In this document: piece by piece, positions 19,650 to 30,861 of the stretch
How positions within the stretch are numbered: position 1 is the stretch's first letter
Layout: each line of letters opens with the position of its first letter
Source of the DNA: Aliamphritea spongicola
GTDB taxonomy: Bacteria > Pseudomonadota > Gammaproteobacteria > Pseudomonadales > Balneatricaceae
Direction of reading: 5' to 3'
DNA length: 64,000 nucleotides
NCBI GenBank assembly: GCA_024347235.1
Contig: AP025283.1
Location: 2,294,001-2,358,000, forward strand
Position numbers and translations under genes: made by a program
Notes under the pieces: generated by a model
Databases searched by the model: none
Told to the model about the DNA's origin: nothing
Seen by the model: the letters and a program-made list of their open reading frames with translations, nothing else

Positions 19650-20484
19650 ATGCAGTCAAATGATGATCTGGAAAATTTTTCGACCAATCTGCAGTTTTTG
19701 TGCGGGTTCTACAGTTCTATTTCCGAGGTTTGTCGCCGGCTTGAAATAAACCGCCAGCAGTTTAACCGTTATCTGAACGGCAAGGCGTTTCCGTCGTTTA
19801 AGAACCTGAAGAAGATCTGTGACTTTTTGGTGTGGAGAGCGAAGAGATCGTTGAACTGCCGGCGGTGTTTCAGTCCAGAGTATCACCGCCGGATACGGTG
19901 AATGCTCAGCAGGCTATTCCCCGCAATCTGGCGAATATCATTCTGCCACTGCTGAAAAGCCCGAATCAGGGGCTTGAGCGGTATGAGGGCTATTACTACC
20001 GGTATTTTTATTCGTTTGGTTTTCCTGGCTTTATCTTCCGCTCCTTTGTGAAGATTTATAAGAGTGATGATATTTACTACATGAAGCATATAGAGCGCTC
20101 CAGCGGAAAGAATCCGATGTTAGGCGCGCGGCTGACGATCAAATATCATGGTCTGGTGTTCTTGCTGGCTGACCGGTTGTTTCTGGTGGAGTCGGAGCCG
20201 GAGCTGAATTCCACGGTTTCTGAAACCATTCTTACTCCCAGCTACCGGCCAAATAATCCATACCTTTCAGGCTTAATGATCTGTGCATCCAGTTGTAGCG
20301 CCCACCAACCGGGAGCTGCCAGAACCATGTTTGAATATCTGGGAAAAATATTGATGTGCGCAAAGCGATGAAAAAATGTGATTTGTTTCATCATACGGAT
20401 GACAGTATTCCCAAGAATATCCGTCAGGCAATTGGCAATGTCATTACCCCTGAAGAGTTTACCTTTCATCCTCCCCGGGGCTGA
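19650..20484 (+). CDS. XRE-type helix-turn-helix regulator (two frame breaks)
   Basis: Starts MQSNDDLENFSTNLQFLCGFYSSISEVCRRLEINRQQFNRYLNGKAFPSF, a Cro/CI-like HTH at residues about 15-60, followed by an uncharacterised C-terminal domain (ERYEGYYYRYFYSFGFPGFIFRSFVKIYK...) of about 200 residues. Frames change near 19830 and 20350; the end FTFHPPRG stops at 20482-20484. Total about 278 residues. It is divergent from the PuuB-like oxidase operon and is the likely regulator of it. The C-terminal domain may sense the substrate; that is inference. Confidence 0.8.
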
Positions 20485-20689
20485 GAGGCAATGCGGGGTG
20501 GCAAGGCTGTTTTTGAACAGGGGCGTTTATCCGTCTTAAGTATTAATCTGGTCAGTCCGGTTGTTTCTTAAACGTTTTGAACACAACTTTTGCGTAAAAT
20601 TTAGTAACATAGGGGCTGTATCCGGGGAAATTATGTGTTTGTTTACTGTTATCCTTCCGGCCCTGTTTGTATTCTGACAATGGATTTTT

Positions 20690-21955
20690 ATGTCTCTTAA
20701 GTTGTTGATTATTGGTTATGTCTGGCCTGAGCCCCGGTCATCCGCGGCGGGCAGCCGGATGATGGAGTTAATCGACTTTTTCAGCAACATGGATATGAAG
20801 TTACCTTCGCCAGCCCGGCGGCCCTGAGTGAGCATCGTGCAGATCTTAAGTCTTTGGATGTTCATGAAGTTGCTATTGAGTTGAACAGCGAAAGTTTTGA
20901 TGGCTGGGTGCGTAATCTTAATCCGCAGATCGTGATGTTCGACCGGTTTATGATGGAAGAGCAGTTTGGCTGGCGGGTGGAGCAACAGTGCCCACAGGCG
21001 CTGCGGATTCTGGATACTGAGGATCTGCACAGCCTGCGTCAGGTGCGCCATCAGCGGTTTAAAAGCTGGATCCGGCTGAAACCCTGGATAAACAGTTTGA
21101 TGATAAACACACGCTGTTTCTGGAGATGTCCGAGCTGGATATCGCCCAGCGTGAAATAGCAGCCATTATGCGCTGTGATCTGAGCATTATGATTTCCCGT
21201 TTTGAAATTGAATTGCTCACGGAGTGCTTTGGTGTTCGTCATGAAAACCTGGTGCACCTGCCGTTTATGCTGGAGCGGGAGAATATAACCCTGCCACGTT
21301 TTAAAGCCCGTAAACACTTCGTGACCATCGGTAATTTCCGCCATGCCCCCAACTGGGATTCCGTGCTGTGGCTGAAGCAGGTGATATGGCCACGGGTAAG
21401 GGAACAGCTGCCCAAGGCTGAGTTACATGTTTATGGCGCCTATCCGCCGAAAAAGGCCACCGATCTGCACCGGCCTGTTGACGGGTTTTATGTGGATGGC
21501 TGGGCACCGGATGTTCACCGGGTGCTGAGTCATGCCCGGGTATGTCTGGCACCGCTGCGGTTCGGTGCCGGCATTAAAGGTAAGTTTACCGATGCCATGC
21601 TCAATGGCACCCCGGCAGTTACCACGCCGGTAGGGGCAGAGTCCATGCACGGGGATATTCCTGGTGTGGTGAGGTAGCCGAGTCCGTTCCGGCCATTGTT
21701 GCCGGTGCCGTACGCCTGTATAAGGACGCGGAGTTCTGGCAGGAATGTCAGCAAAACGGTTTTGATATTCTTGAAGCGGAGTTTTCCCGGGAGAAGATTC
21801 AGGCCCGTTTTCTGCAGCAGGTGGAATCGACCATGGCTAACCTGACGGTTGCCCGTAAAGAGAATTTTATGGGGCAGCTGTTACGCCACCATCATCATAA
21901 AAGTACCAAATATATGTCCCAGTGGATCGAAGCTAAAAACAAGCTTTTATCCTGA
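20690..21955 (+). CDS. Glycosyltransferase, GT-B fold group 1 type (about three frame breaks)
   Basis: Starts MSLKLLIIGYVWPEPRSSAAGSRMMEL, a typical GT-B N-terminus. The C-terminal half has FVTIGNFRHAPNWDSVLWLKQ, LHVYGAYPPKK, VDGWAPDVHRVLSHARVCLAPLRFGAGIKGKFTDAMLNGTPAVTT, the nucleotide-sugar binding region of glycosyltransferase family 4-like enzymes. Breaks lie near 20790, 21070 and 21670; the rebuilt protein is about 420 residues with a stop at 21953-21955. It probably transfers a sugar to a surface polysaccharide or other acceptor. No polysaccharide cluster surrounds it, so the acceptor is unknown. Confidence 0.85.
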
Positions 21956-21987
21956 GCGTCAGTCGCCCCCATCTTGTAAGGAATACT

Positions 21988-22898
21988 ATGTTAGCTGCTC
22001 TCGCCAATCCGATTTTGCCGATTTTTACGGTGATCTTTCTCGGAATTGTGTTTGGCCGTAAAGGGATCTTCACACCGGAAATGGCAAGGGCGCTGAATGC
22101 CTTTGTATATTACATTGGTCAGCCCGCGCTGATTTTCCTGCTGGCTGCCCGTTCGCCGCTGGGTGATTATGATGTGGCAGCACTGGGCAGTTACTTTGCC
22201 GTGGAAGTGACGCTGTATACCATCGTGGCCTTTGTTGCCGTTCGGGTGTTTGGCACCTCGCTGGGGGAAGGCCTGGTACTGGGGATGACCACGGTTTTTG
22301 TAAACCATCTCTATTATGTATTGCCGATTGTGACCCTGCTGAAAGGGAAGTGGCCGCGATTCCGGTGGAAGGGGCGATCTTTACCGATCTGGCGGTGCTG
22401 TATTGCGGTACGGTGTTTATCGTTGAACTGATTTCCAGGGCGGTGCCTCGGTTTCCCAGGTGCCGCTGATTCTGGCCCGCAACCCGGCGCTGTGGGCGTT
22501 ACTGCTGGGCCTGCTGGCAAACCTGTCCGGTATCGGTCTACCGGGCGGCCTGTATACCTTGCTGACTTTGTTGGCCGTACAGCACCGGCGACTCTGTTAT
22601 TTGTGCTGGGCATTACCATGGCCAATGTCCGCCTGTTCAGCCTTGATAAGCTTACCTGCATTGTGATTGCACTGGCGTTAGTGGCGCAGCCGACCCTGAT
22701 GTACCTGCTAGGGAATGTTAACGGTGCGGATGTTCAGTGGCAGGCGACGCTGATTTTGCTGGCGGCCGGCCGTGCGGGGCAATGCCATTTGTTATTGCGC
22801 TAAAATACGGCATCCCCACTGACCGACTGGCGCGGGCCATTCTTGCCGCCACGGTGCTGTCACTGCCAAGTCTGGCGTTCCTGACCGGTTTTGTCTGA
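21988..22898 (+). CDS. AEC family transporter (about three frame breaks)
   Basis: Starts MLAALANPILPIFTVIFLGIVFGRKG, the usual opening of auxin-efflux-carrier-family proteins, with ten predicted hydrophobic segments in the pieces and YYIGQPALIFLLAARSP as the first conserved block. The end is ATVLSLPSLAFLTGFV. About 304 residues after repair near 22345, 22575 and 22775. Bacterial members carry malonate or other organic acids. It follows the glycosyltransferase by 32 bases but has no obvious functional link to it. Confidence 0.88.
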
Positions 22899-22921
22899 GA
22901 GATATCACCTCTGATTCCGGC

Positions 22922-23826
22922 TTAGCCCATCTCCCACAGATGGGCGGCTACCAGTGAACGGTAGGGGCTGAACTGTGCCAGCCATTCTGCTGTTTTACCC
23001 GGCGTGATTTTGTCCTGATTCAGCAGGCGTGCCAGGTTGCGCCTGACGGCGGCGTCGGTTTCCAGTGATTCATCCAGCCAACCGAAGCCTCTGAGTAAAC
23101 CGTAGTTGATGGTCCACGGGCCGATGCCTTTCAGGCTGAGCAGGGTCTCGCGCACCTTGTCTGTACCCAGCGTTTCCAGCCAACGGTCACTGAAATAGTC
23201 CTGCTCTGAAACATGCTTGCTCAGGTTCAGCAGGCAATTGGCTTTGCTGTCGGAAAAGCCACATTCACGCAGGGTCTGATAGCCCAGCGCACTGACATGT
23301 GCGGCATCAGGAAAACAGTACATATCGCTGCTGTGACGAATGCCGGCGGCCTGAATAAGCTTGCTGCGGATACTGATGGCGGCGGTCACACTGATCTGCT
23401 GACCGGTGATGGCCCAGGCAAACGCCTCGAATGGGGTCGCAACAGTCGGGATACGCAGGCCGGGGTTTAGTTTAATCAGATTGCTGAGCAGGGGATGTTC
23501 GGCGTATTTATCTTCAAAGGCTGCAACATCCTGATGCAGGCCAAGCATGCGTTCAGCGAGGGCTGTCAGTTCTTCTTCCGTGGGTACTGTCGTGCTGTTT
23601 GTATGTAGGCTGACTTGTGCCTTGCTGTCCGAAAACCTGACCTGCAATACGGCAGGGTGGCTGTGCCAGAGAATGCCTTTATCCATACCAGATTCCTGAG
23701 TCTCTCCGGAGGAGTCCTGCTCAAAAATACGTTCCGCCAGTTGCTGTTTGTCCCTGCGGTGGTAGGCCAGAATGCTGGCTGTGTGGAAGTTTGGGGCAGG
23801 TTCAGCAGTACAGTCTGTGAAGTCAT
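22922..23826 (-). CDS. alkA: DNA-3-methyladenine glycosylase II (one frame break)
   Basis: Base-excision-repair enzyme removing alkylated purines. The HhH-GPD motif is clear: SLKGIGPWTINYGLLRG followed by the catalytic aspartate in LETDAAVRRNLARL. ITGQQISVTAAISIRSKL matches the AlkA substrate-pocket helix. The N-terminal AlkA_N domain becomes complete (NFHTASILAYHRRDKQQLAERIF) when one C is restored near 23788, with the start at 23826. About 301 residues. It is convergent with the AEC transporter. Confidence 0.9.
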
Positions 23827-24064
23827 GAATCGCCTTAAAGAAACAATTACGCTGTTGCCGACTGTAACAGGCTGTCTGTGCTGAAACACTCAGTTTCTTG
23901 CGCAGGCATTCTTAATGGCAGGAAATGTAGCCTTAATCAGCGTTTCCTATTGCAGTCATCAGGAAAACTTTAGCAGGGCATTTGAATTAGATTTTGCTAT
24001 TTAAAGCTTTCTTTGCTTAAATTTTTTAATTCTAATAATAATCGTTCTTGCTGAGGTTCGTGTA

Positions 24065-25007
24065 ATGCATTTTACTCTTAAACAGTTGCGCTATTTTGTT
24101 ACCGCGGGTGAATTTAACAGTGTGACAAAAGCTGCAGAAACCCTGCATGTATCGCAACCTTCCATCTCTTCAGCGATCCTCCATCTGGAAGATGTCACCG
24201 GGTTACAGCTGTTCGTTCGCCACCACGCTCAGGGGCTGTCACTGACACCTGCTGGGCGCAAGTTTGTACTGAAAGCTAAGCAGTTACTGCAGGATGCCGA
24301 AGGGCTGGGGCATTACGCCAGTACCCTGGGTGAGGATATTGCCGGTTCCTTACGGATTGTGGGCTTCCCTACGTTTACGCCGATTCTGATGCCGTCGCTG
24401 ATGAAAGCCTTTGTGGATGCTTACCCGGAGGTAACCATTCAGTGTGATGAGAATCACCAGAAGGATCTGATTCAGAGCTTGCATGAAGGGCGCTACGAAC
24501 TGGGGCTGACCTATGATCTGCAGATTCCCGCGGATATTGAGTTCGAAGCGATTATCGAATTCCCCGTATGCGGTACTAAACAATGCCCACCCACTGGCGG
24601 ACCGGGAAGAGCTGTCCCTGAAAGAGTTGGCTGAGTATCCCATGGTAGTGCTGGACTGGCCCATGAGCCGGGACTATTTCTACTCGCTGTTTTTAAGCCA
24701 GGATCTGGAACCGAAGTTTGCCTACAAGGCGCAGTCGTTGGGAATGGTGCGGGGTCTGGTAGGTAACGGCTTTGGTTATTCTCTGTTCAACTCGCCGCTG
24801 GCCAGTAATCTGGCTTTGGACGGCACCGAACTGAAAGCCATTCCGCTGAAAGATAAGCTGCGACCGTTACGTATGGGAATAGCAAAAGTAGGCCAGCTAA
24901 GGCTGACACCGGCGGCCCAGGCCTTCGTGCAAATGCTGAAGACCCAGACCACCGAGCTGACCGATGCGGTGTTTACGGATAAACGTTTTCACAAAGCTTT
25001 GGACTGA
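24065..25007 (+). CDS. LysR family transcriptional regulator (one frame break)
   Basis: N-terminal winged HTH MHFTLKQLRYFVTAGEFNSVTKAAETLHVSQPSISSAILHLE, then a substrate-binding domain (SLRIVGFPTFTPILMPSLMKAFVDAYPEVTIQC). The frame changes near 24570. About 314 residues. Its 3' end overlaps the convergent tctA gene by 19 bases. It may regulate the tct/sulfatase genes or distant targets; there is no divergent partner on its 5' side within 238 bases except alkA. Confidence 0.92.
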
Positions 25008-26523
25008 TCCTCTTCGCTGCTTTGTGTTGCCGACGCCGGTGGGGTGTCTTTACGGGCAGCAAACCGCCAGATAAAGAAAATAGTCAGCAGCATGAACGGC
25101 AGGGCCATTGGCCGGGTAAAGAAGATCAGCACGTCATTGTCGTGCAGTACCATGCTTTGCCGTAATACCTGTTCCAGCATCGGACCCAGCAGAAAGCCAA
25201 TGAACAGGGCGACAATGGAAAATCCGGTTTTGCGCATGATGTAACCCAGCCCGGCGAAGACGAACATAATACCTACTTCGAAGAACGAGTACGCCGGAAT
25301 ATATACACCCACCACGCAGAGTATCGTCACGATAGGCAGCACAATGGCTTTGGGGATCTGGGTAACCTTTACCCAGAGAGGAATGCCCAGCCGCCCGACA
25401 ATCAGGTGAGCGAAGTTTGCCATCAGCATGGAAGCGAATATGGCGTACACCAGATCACCGTTTTGCTGCATCATGAACGGGCCGGGGGTGATGCCATGGA
25501 TGATGAACGCACCGATTAATAGTGCCGCAGCGACATTGCCCGGAATGCCCAGTGCAATGGTGGGAATCAGGTTCGCTCCGGCAACCGCGCTGTTCGCCGC
25601 TTCAGTGGCAGCAATGCCTTCCAGATGACCTGTGCCGAACTTTTCCGGTGTTTTAGAGGCCCGTTTCGCGGCTCCGTAACCCAGAAAGGCCGCCAGCGTT
25701 ACGCCTAGTCCGGGTAACATACCGACAAATGTACCAATGTAAGCCGAACGGAACAGGGTTTTAATGCAGGCCCTGAATTCATGAAAGTGCAGGGTTTGCA
25801 GAGCTTTATCGAAGCGGCTCTCAATCTTGAGTCGCTTATCCAGATCCTGCCAGTGATCGAACAACTGGCTGATGACGGAACTGAAGGCAAACAGGCCGAT
25901 GGCCATGGCGTTCATGGAGATGCCGTCGTACAGGTCGACAATGCCGAATGTCATTCGCTGGGTGCCGTCCTGTGCATCCAGGCCGACAGTGGCAAGAAAC
26001 ACACCCAGGGCAGCGGCCATTAATCCTTTCAGCAGTGATTTACCCGCCAGACCGGCGATCAAGGTAAAGGCCAGCAGAATGATGGCGGTAATTTCCGGTG
26101 GGCCAAACAATAGCGCCAGTGCGGCGAAAGGAGCAGCCAGCAGAATCAGCACCACATCGGAGCAGGTATCACCGAACACCGAGGAATAGAGGGCCATTTT
26201 CATGGCTTTCATGGGTTTGCCCTGTTTTGTCAGGGGTAGCCGTCCCGGGCGGTGGCAACGTTTTCAGCACTGCCAGGCGCGTTGATCAGAATGGCCGGAA
26301 TGGCGCCGCCGGAGGTACCGCCTTTGGTAATGCCGATCAGGAATGCCAGTGCAGTCACCGGTGACATATAGAAGGTGACAGGTATCAGCAGGGACAGGGC
26401 GGTGATGCTGCCAACGCCGGGCAATACGCCGAACAGCAGGCCGGTGGCAACACCGAGAAAAATAAAGCACAGATTGACCAGAGTAAAAGCATTACTGAAG
26501 CCAAGTATTAACGCATCTAGCAT
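24989..26523 (-). CDS. tctA: Tripartite tricarboxylate transporter, large permease TctA (one frame break)
   Basis: Starts MLDALILGFSNAFTLVNLCFIFLGVATGLLFGVLPGVGSITALSLLIP, the diagnostic TctA opening with the GVLPGVGS loop; a second conserved block is GMLPGLGVTLAAFLGYGAAKR. About 511 residues with eleven to twelve hydrophobic segments. The frame changes near 26226. It forms the inner-membrane channel for a substrate delivered by TctC. It lies downstream of tctB and tctC on the same strand. Confidence 0.95.
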
Positions 26524-26588
26524 GAACTCACCTGATTATTATTATGGTGGTGGTATTGGCGGGCGGAAGTCTGTCCGCCAGGCAGTTG

Positions 26589-27109
26589 TCATTCGCCCAG
26601 GCTGATGCCCGGCATATCAATTGTCAGCCCGTACCAGAGGGCGGTTTGCAGTAGCAGTGGCACAGACACCGCTAGCAGGATAATCAGCCAGTGTGGCCGG
26701 ATACGGAATACCCACATAATGCCGGCAAGGGCGCAGGTGGATGTGATTGCGAATCCCAGTGACTGAAACATCAGCATGAAGCTGGTGGCGTAGACTGCGA
26801 ACACGCCCAGATACAGACATTCCTGTCCGGCGAACTGCAGATCATCGCCGTCTTCACTTTCTTCATCCATGGCGGGCATCCGGGTAAAGCGGATACGCAG
26901 AGATTTAATGAGCAGCAGTGAGGCCAGTAAACATACACAGCCGGCGGCTACCTGTGGCATGAAGGCCGGAGACAGGCCAAAGGCCTGCTCCGGATCGGTT
27001 GCCACATACCGGGGATCAGATAGAACCAGCTGATCAGTCCGGTCAACAGCAGGGCTGAGGCGGCGATGATGTTAAAGCTGGTGAGATCCCCGTCAGTATG
27101 ATGGTGCAT
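26589..27109 (-). CDS. tctB: Tripartite tricarboxylate transporter, small subunit TctB (one frame break)
   Basis: About 174 residues, start MHHHTDGDLTSFNIIAASALLLTGLISWFYLIP, four hydrophobic segments including LYLGVFAVYATSFMLMFQSLGFAITSTCAL. The length and topology fit TctB. Joined near 27005 (LIPRYVATDPEQAFG) by one base. It lies between tctA and tctC. Confidence 0.88.
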
Positions 27110-27123
27110 AAGCAGGCCTCCGG

Positions 27124-28066
27124 TTATTTCTTGCTGGCAACCAGTTTCAGGCTGGCCTGGGATTCATCGATAATGGTCGTAATGTCTGCCGCGTTAATCA
27201 GCTGTAGCGGCGCTTTCATACGGTCCTCGACGATCTTGCGGAAGTCTTCTTCAGTGGCCGCTTCCAGGATGGCCTCTTCAAGAATCTTCACGGTGGCATC
27301 GTCAACCCCGGCTTTCACCATGAATACAACGTGGGCCGGAATGGCCAGGTTATAGCCGGATTCAGCGAAGCTTTTTTGGTTGGGGAGTCGTTCAGGCGCT
27401 CTTTGTTCAGGGAGCTGATCACTTCAAACTTGCCTGGGTAAGAGCTGTGAATACCGCCGCTGTAGCCCACGTCGATCTGGCCGGCAAGCAACAGCTGAAC
27501 AATTTCGGCACCGCCGGAGGCAGTGATCATCCGCAGGTCGAGGTTTTCTTTCTCGGCCAGCTGTTTCAGCATCAGCTCACTGATAGCACCCTGATGGGCA
27601 ATCTTAAGGCCCGGATTCTGACGGGCGTATTCCACCATCTCTTCGAGGGTTTTAAAAGGCGCATCCGCATTGGCGATCAGTGCGTTCTGGAATTCGGTAA
27701 CCGCCGCAATGTGACGGAAGTCTTCGAATTTATAATCCACTTCCTTGGTCAGAGGGATCCAGGTTGAAATTTCACTGGCGCCCACCAGAACACTGTAGCC
27801 GTCCGCCGGGCGGTTTTAACGTAAGATGCTGCAACGGCGCCACCGCCACCCTTACGGTTTTGCACCACCACCGGTTTACCCAGTTGTTTCTGCATGGCTT
27901 TAGCTATGATGCGGGCCATCACGTCGGTTGCGCCACCGGCTTTGTAAGGCACGATGATGTTGACCGGTTTAGTCGGGAAGTCAGCCGCTACCGCAGTGAC
28001 ACTGCCGGTTACCAGGGCCATAGAAATCCCGAGTGTTGTGAGCAAACGTTTGCCGATTGTTTTCAT
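27124..28066 (-). CDS. tctC: Tripartite tricarboxylate transporter binding protein TctC (two frame breaks)
   Basis: Signal peptide MKTIGKRLLTTLGISMALVTGSVTAVAADFP, then the Bug-family opening TKPVNIIVPYKAGGATDVMARIIAKAMQKQLGKPVVVQNRKGGGG and the second conserved block ALIANADAPFKTLEEMVEYAR. About 314 residues. Breaks near 27812 and 27380. Bug proteins bind carboxylates in the periplasm. It lies between the sulfatase and tctB; the sulfatase-tctC gap is about 57 bases. Confidence 0.93.
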
Positions 28067-28123
28067 TATTTTGTCCTCTGACGTTGCTTAATTTTAGTTG
28101 AGATGTGTTATCGCAGCAGTTGA

Positions 28124-29586
28124 TTACTCCGGTAACGGGGTATAGTTGAAGGCGCGCCATTCCAGACAGGCCTGTTTACCGCCCAGCTCATCGATCTTCA
28201 CTTGCTGGTCACGGAAGGCCTGTTCATTGACCGCTTCCGGGTCACAGACTTCACGGAGTTTTGCCATGCACTGAGCGCGAATGTCCTGATGTACTTCTGA
28301 GCCTCCCAGATCATTCTGTTCCAGGGGTCATCTTTCAGGTTGAACAGTTGCGGCGGGCGGCCTACATAGTGGGTGAATTTCCAGTCACCCATACGGATCA
28401 TAAAGAAGCCGGTGGTGCAGCCGCCGTCGTGGTATTCACTGAGCAGGGTGCGGTCCGGCACAAAACCGTTGGCCATATCTATCAGTGAATGACTGTGGGT
28501 GGCGGCGTCCTGCTGTGTTTCACCCAGCACGCTGTGCAGTACCGTCCGGTGGCAGTCGATCAGTGAAACAGGTGTGTCGATCCGCTGGCCGGCAGGAATG
28601 CCCGGGCCACTGATGATCATTGGAATGCCCACTGACTCTTCATACATGACGCTCTTGCCCCAGAGCCCGCGGTTACCCAGCATTTCACCGTGGTCGGAGG
28701 TGAAGATAATGCGGGTGGAGTCGTACAGGCCGGCATCTTCAAGCGCTTTGATCAGCATGCCTACGTGGTGGTCCAGATAAGAACACAGGCCATAATAGGC
28801 GGCCCGGCCTTTACGCAGGGACTCTTCACTGAAGTGGTCGTCGTAGCTCCAGAAGCGGGCCATGGCAGCCACTTCAGGATGCTGAGGGCGTTCTTCCTGC
28901 GCGTAGTTCAGGGGCATATCCACGCTTTCCGGCGGATACATGTCATAGTATTTCTGCGGCGCAATCAGCGGGTAATGGGGTGCGACGAACGAGCTGAACA
29001 GAACCCAGGGTTTGGCCGTTTCAGATGCGTCCTGCTGTTTACCTGCGTCGGCGATCCAGCGGCAGCTTTCAGCGGCGATCTTTGCATCATAGCGGGTGTA
29101 GTCCGATTCACCGGCACCGACATTCTGTGCCATTTCCGGCGCACCGTCGTAGCTGTAGATCTGATCTCGTAACAGACCGATCGGCCAGCCGATATTACGG
29201 AAAACATGCATCGGCATGATTTCTTCGCTGAAACCGTTGTTATCTTCTGCGCTGCGGTAATGCAGTTTACCCACGGAGGTAACCGTGTGGCCTTTATCCA
29301 GCAACTGGTGGCCCCAGCCGGGAACTGAGCCGTCGTAAGGTTCGGCGCTGCTCCAGGTACCTATCTGGTGCACATACTGCCCGGTGGCCAGGCTGGCACG
29401 GGTGGGTACACAAATGGGCGAAGGGGTATATGCCTGAGTGAAGCAACTGCCTTCACGGACCAGGCGATCAATATTTGGTGTTTTAACCAGTTGGTTGCCG
29501 TAACAGCTCAGTGACTGGCGGCTCATTTCATCACAGATAATGAACAGCACATTGGTGGGCTTAATTGCAGGTGTGGTATGTGTCAT
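28124..29586 (-). CDS. Cys-type sulfatase, choline-sulfatase-like (one frame break)
   Basis: Alkaline-phosphatase-fold sulfatase of about 487 residues: metal-binding NVLFIICDEMSRQSLSCYGN, formylglycine signature PICVPTRASLATGQ, VGKLHYR, FTSDHGEMLGNRGLWGKSVMYEE. The C-terminal tail reads through to ACLEWRAFNYTPLPE (stop 28124-28126) when one base near 28305 is restored. There is no secretion signal, so it is probably cytoplasmic. It hydrolyses an organic sulfate ester; similarity in the C-terminal half to choline-sulfatase is from memory. No formylglycine-generating enzyme is nearby. It heads the tctCBA row. Confidence 0.9.
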
Positions 29587-29611
29587 AGCGTACCGGTTTA
29601 TTGTTATTTTT

Positions 29612-29739
29612 ACCCCGGTAATACGGGGTGTTTATCAGGTACAAATACGCTAACGGTGGATTAATAAATAAACCAATCGAAAAATTTATAGATAAAGGAT
29701 ATCTTTCTATTGATGATGGAGGAAGGTTAAGAAAGATAT
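29612..29739. promoter_or_regulatory. Sulfatase upstream region with hairpin and inverted repeat
   Basis: ATATCTTTCT (29699-29708) and AGAAAGATAT (29730-29739) form a perfect 10-bp inverted repeat with a 21-base spacer in an AT-rich stretch, 113-153 bases upstream of the sulfatase start. ACCCCG-N6-CGGGGT (29612-29629) is a small hairpin in the leader. They are candidate LysR operator and leader elements. Confidence 0.35.
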
Positions 29740-29764
29740 TTTAACTGATTGATTATAATCGGTT

Positions 29765-30677
29765 TCAAGGGTTCTCTGGCAGGCTGAAATTATCGGCCTG
29801 GGCGATAAGTATCTCCCGTAACAGCTGGATCTGAACCGCCATTGGCCGTTTAACCTGGGACACAATGCCGATATTTACTTCAGAGCCGGCAGCCTGCAAA
29901 GGTTCCATTCGTAATGACTCATGAAGCTGTACCGGTAATCGCATCCGGGGACCACACTGATGCCCAGATCGCTCTGAACCATATTCATCAGGGTGCCGAT
30001 ATGGCTGGCGGTAAACTTTATACGCAGATCGATGCCGTCCCGGGTACAGAGCTTACTGACCAGCTGGCCCGGGTCACTTTCCGGGTGAGGCCAATAAAGT
30101 CATATTGTGCTAACGCCTGAAGGTTGATTTCTTCAAGGGTTTCCAGGGGATGGCCCGCTGGAAAGAGGACATAGAGCTGATCGGTTTGTACCGGTACGTA
30201 AAGGAAGTCCGGATGGTCCTGCCAGTAGGATGTAATGCCCAGATGTGCAGCTCCGGATGTCAGATGTTCGATGACCCGGCTGTCGGTATCGTCGAGAATA
30301 GAAATGCTGGTATGGGGGAAGCGTTCCTCAAAACTGGTCATTACCGGTGCCAGCATGGCGGCAGCCACGCCTTCTGAACAGGTGATGACGATTCGGTAGT
30401 TATCCTCCTGACACAGTTGCTGCATATGCGCCAGGGTGTGATCCAGATCCTGCAGCAGACGCTCGGCATTACTGAGAATTTTCAGCCCGGCTTCAGTCAT
30501 GTTCACCCGGCGGGAACTGCGCTCAAACAACACCGCACCGAGCTTTTCTTCCAGTTGCTGCAATTTATAGGAAAGTGCCGGCTGGGAGAGGTTCAGCTGC
30601 TCAGCAGCCCGGGTAAAGCTCAGGGTATTTGCCAGAGCAATGTATGCGCGGATTTCCTGAATAGTAATATTGGTCAT
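29765..30677 (-). CDS. LysR family transcriptional regulator (two frame breaks)
   Basis: N-terminal HTH MTNITIQEIRAYIALANTLSFTRAAEQLNLSQPALSYKLQQLEEKLG, effector domain starting YRIVITCSEGVAAAMLAPVMTSFEERFP. Restoring bases near 30076 and 29945 carries the frame to QIQLLREILIAQADNFSLPENP with a stop at 29765-29767, about 305 residues. It is upstream of the sulfatase-tct row on the same strand and divergent from the aspartase gene, so it could control either. Confidence 0.88.
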
Positions 30678-30861
30678 AACGGTGTCCGGTAGTTCTGGCA
30701 GGGTATTGCAGGCAAAGTACCCCGAGCCGGGGAAGATGGCAATTCTTAAATCAGAATTTCTGATACAGCGACAAGCTATATAATATTTTACAAATCCAGC
30801 GGGTATTTTTAGTCTGAATCGACGGGGTTATCCGTTTAATCAAACTAATCGTTGCTGAAAA

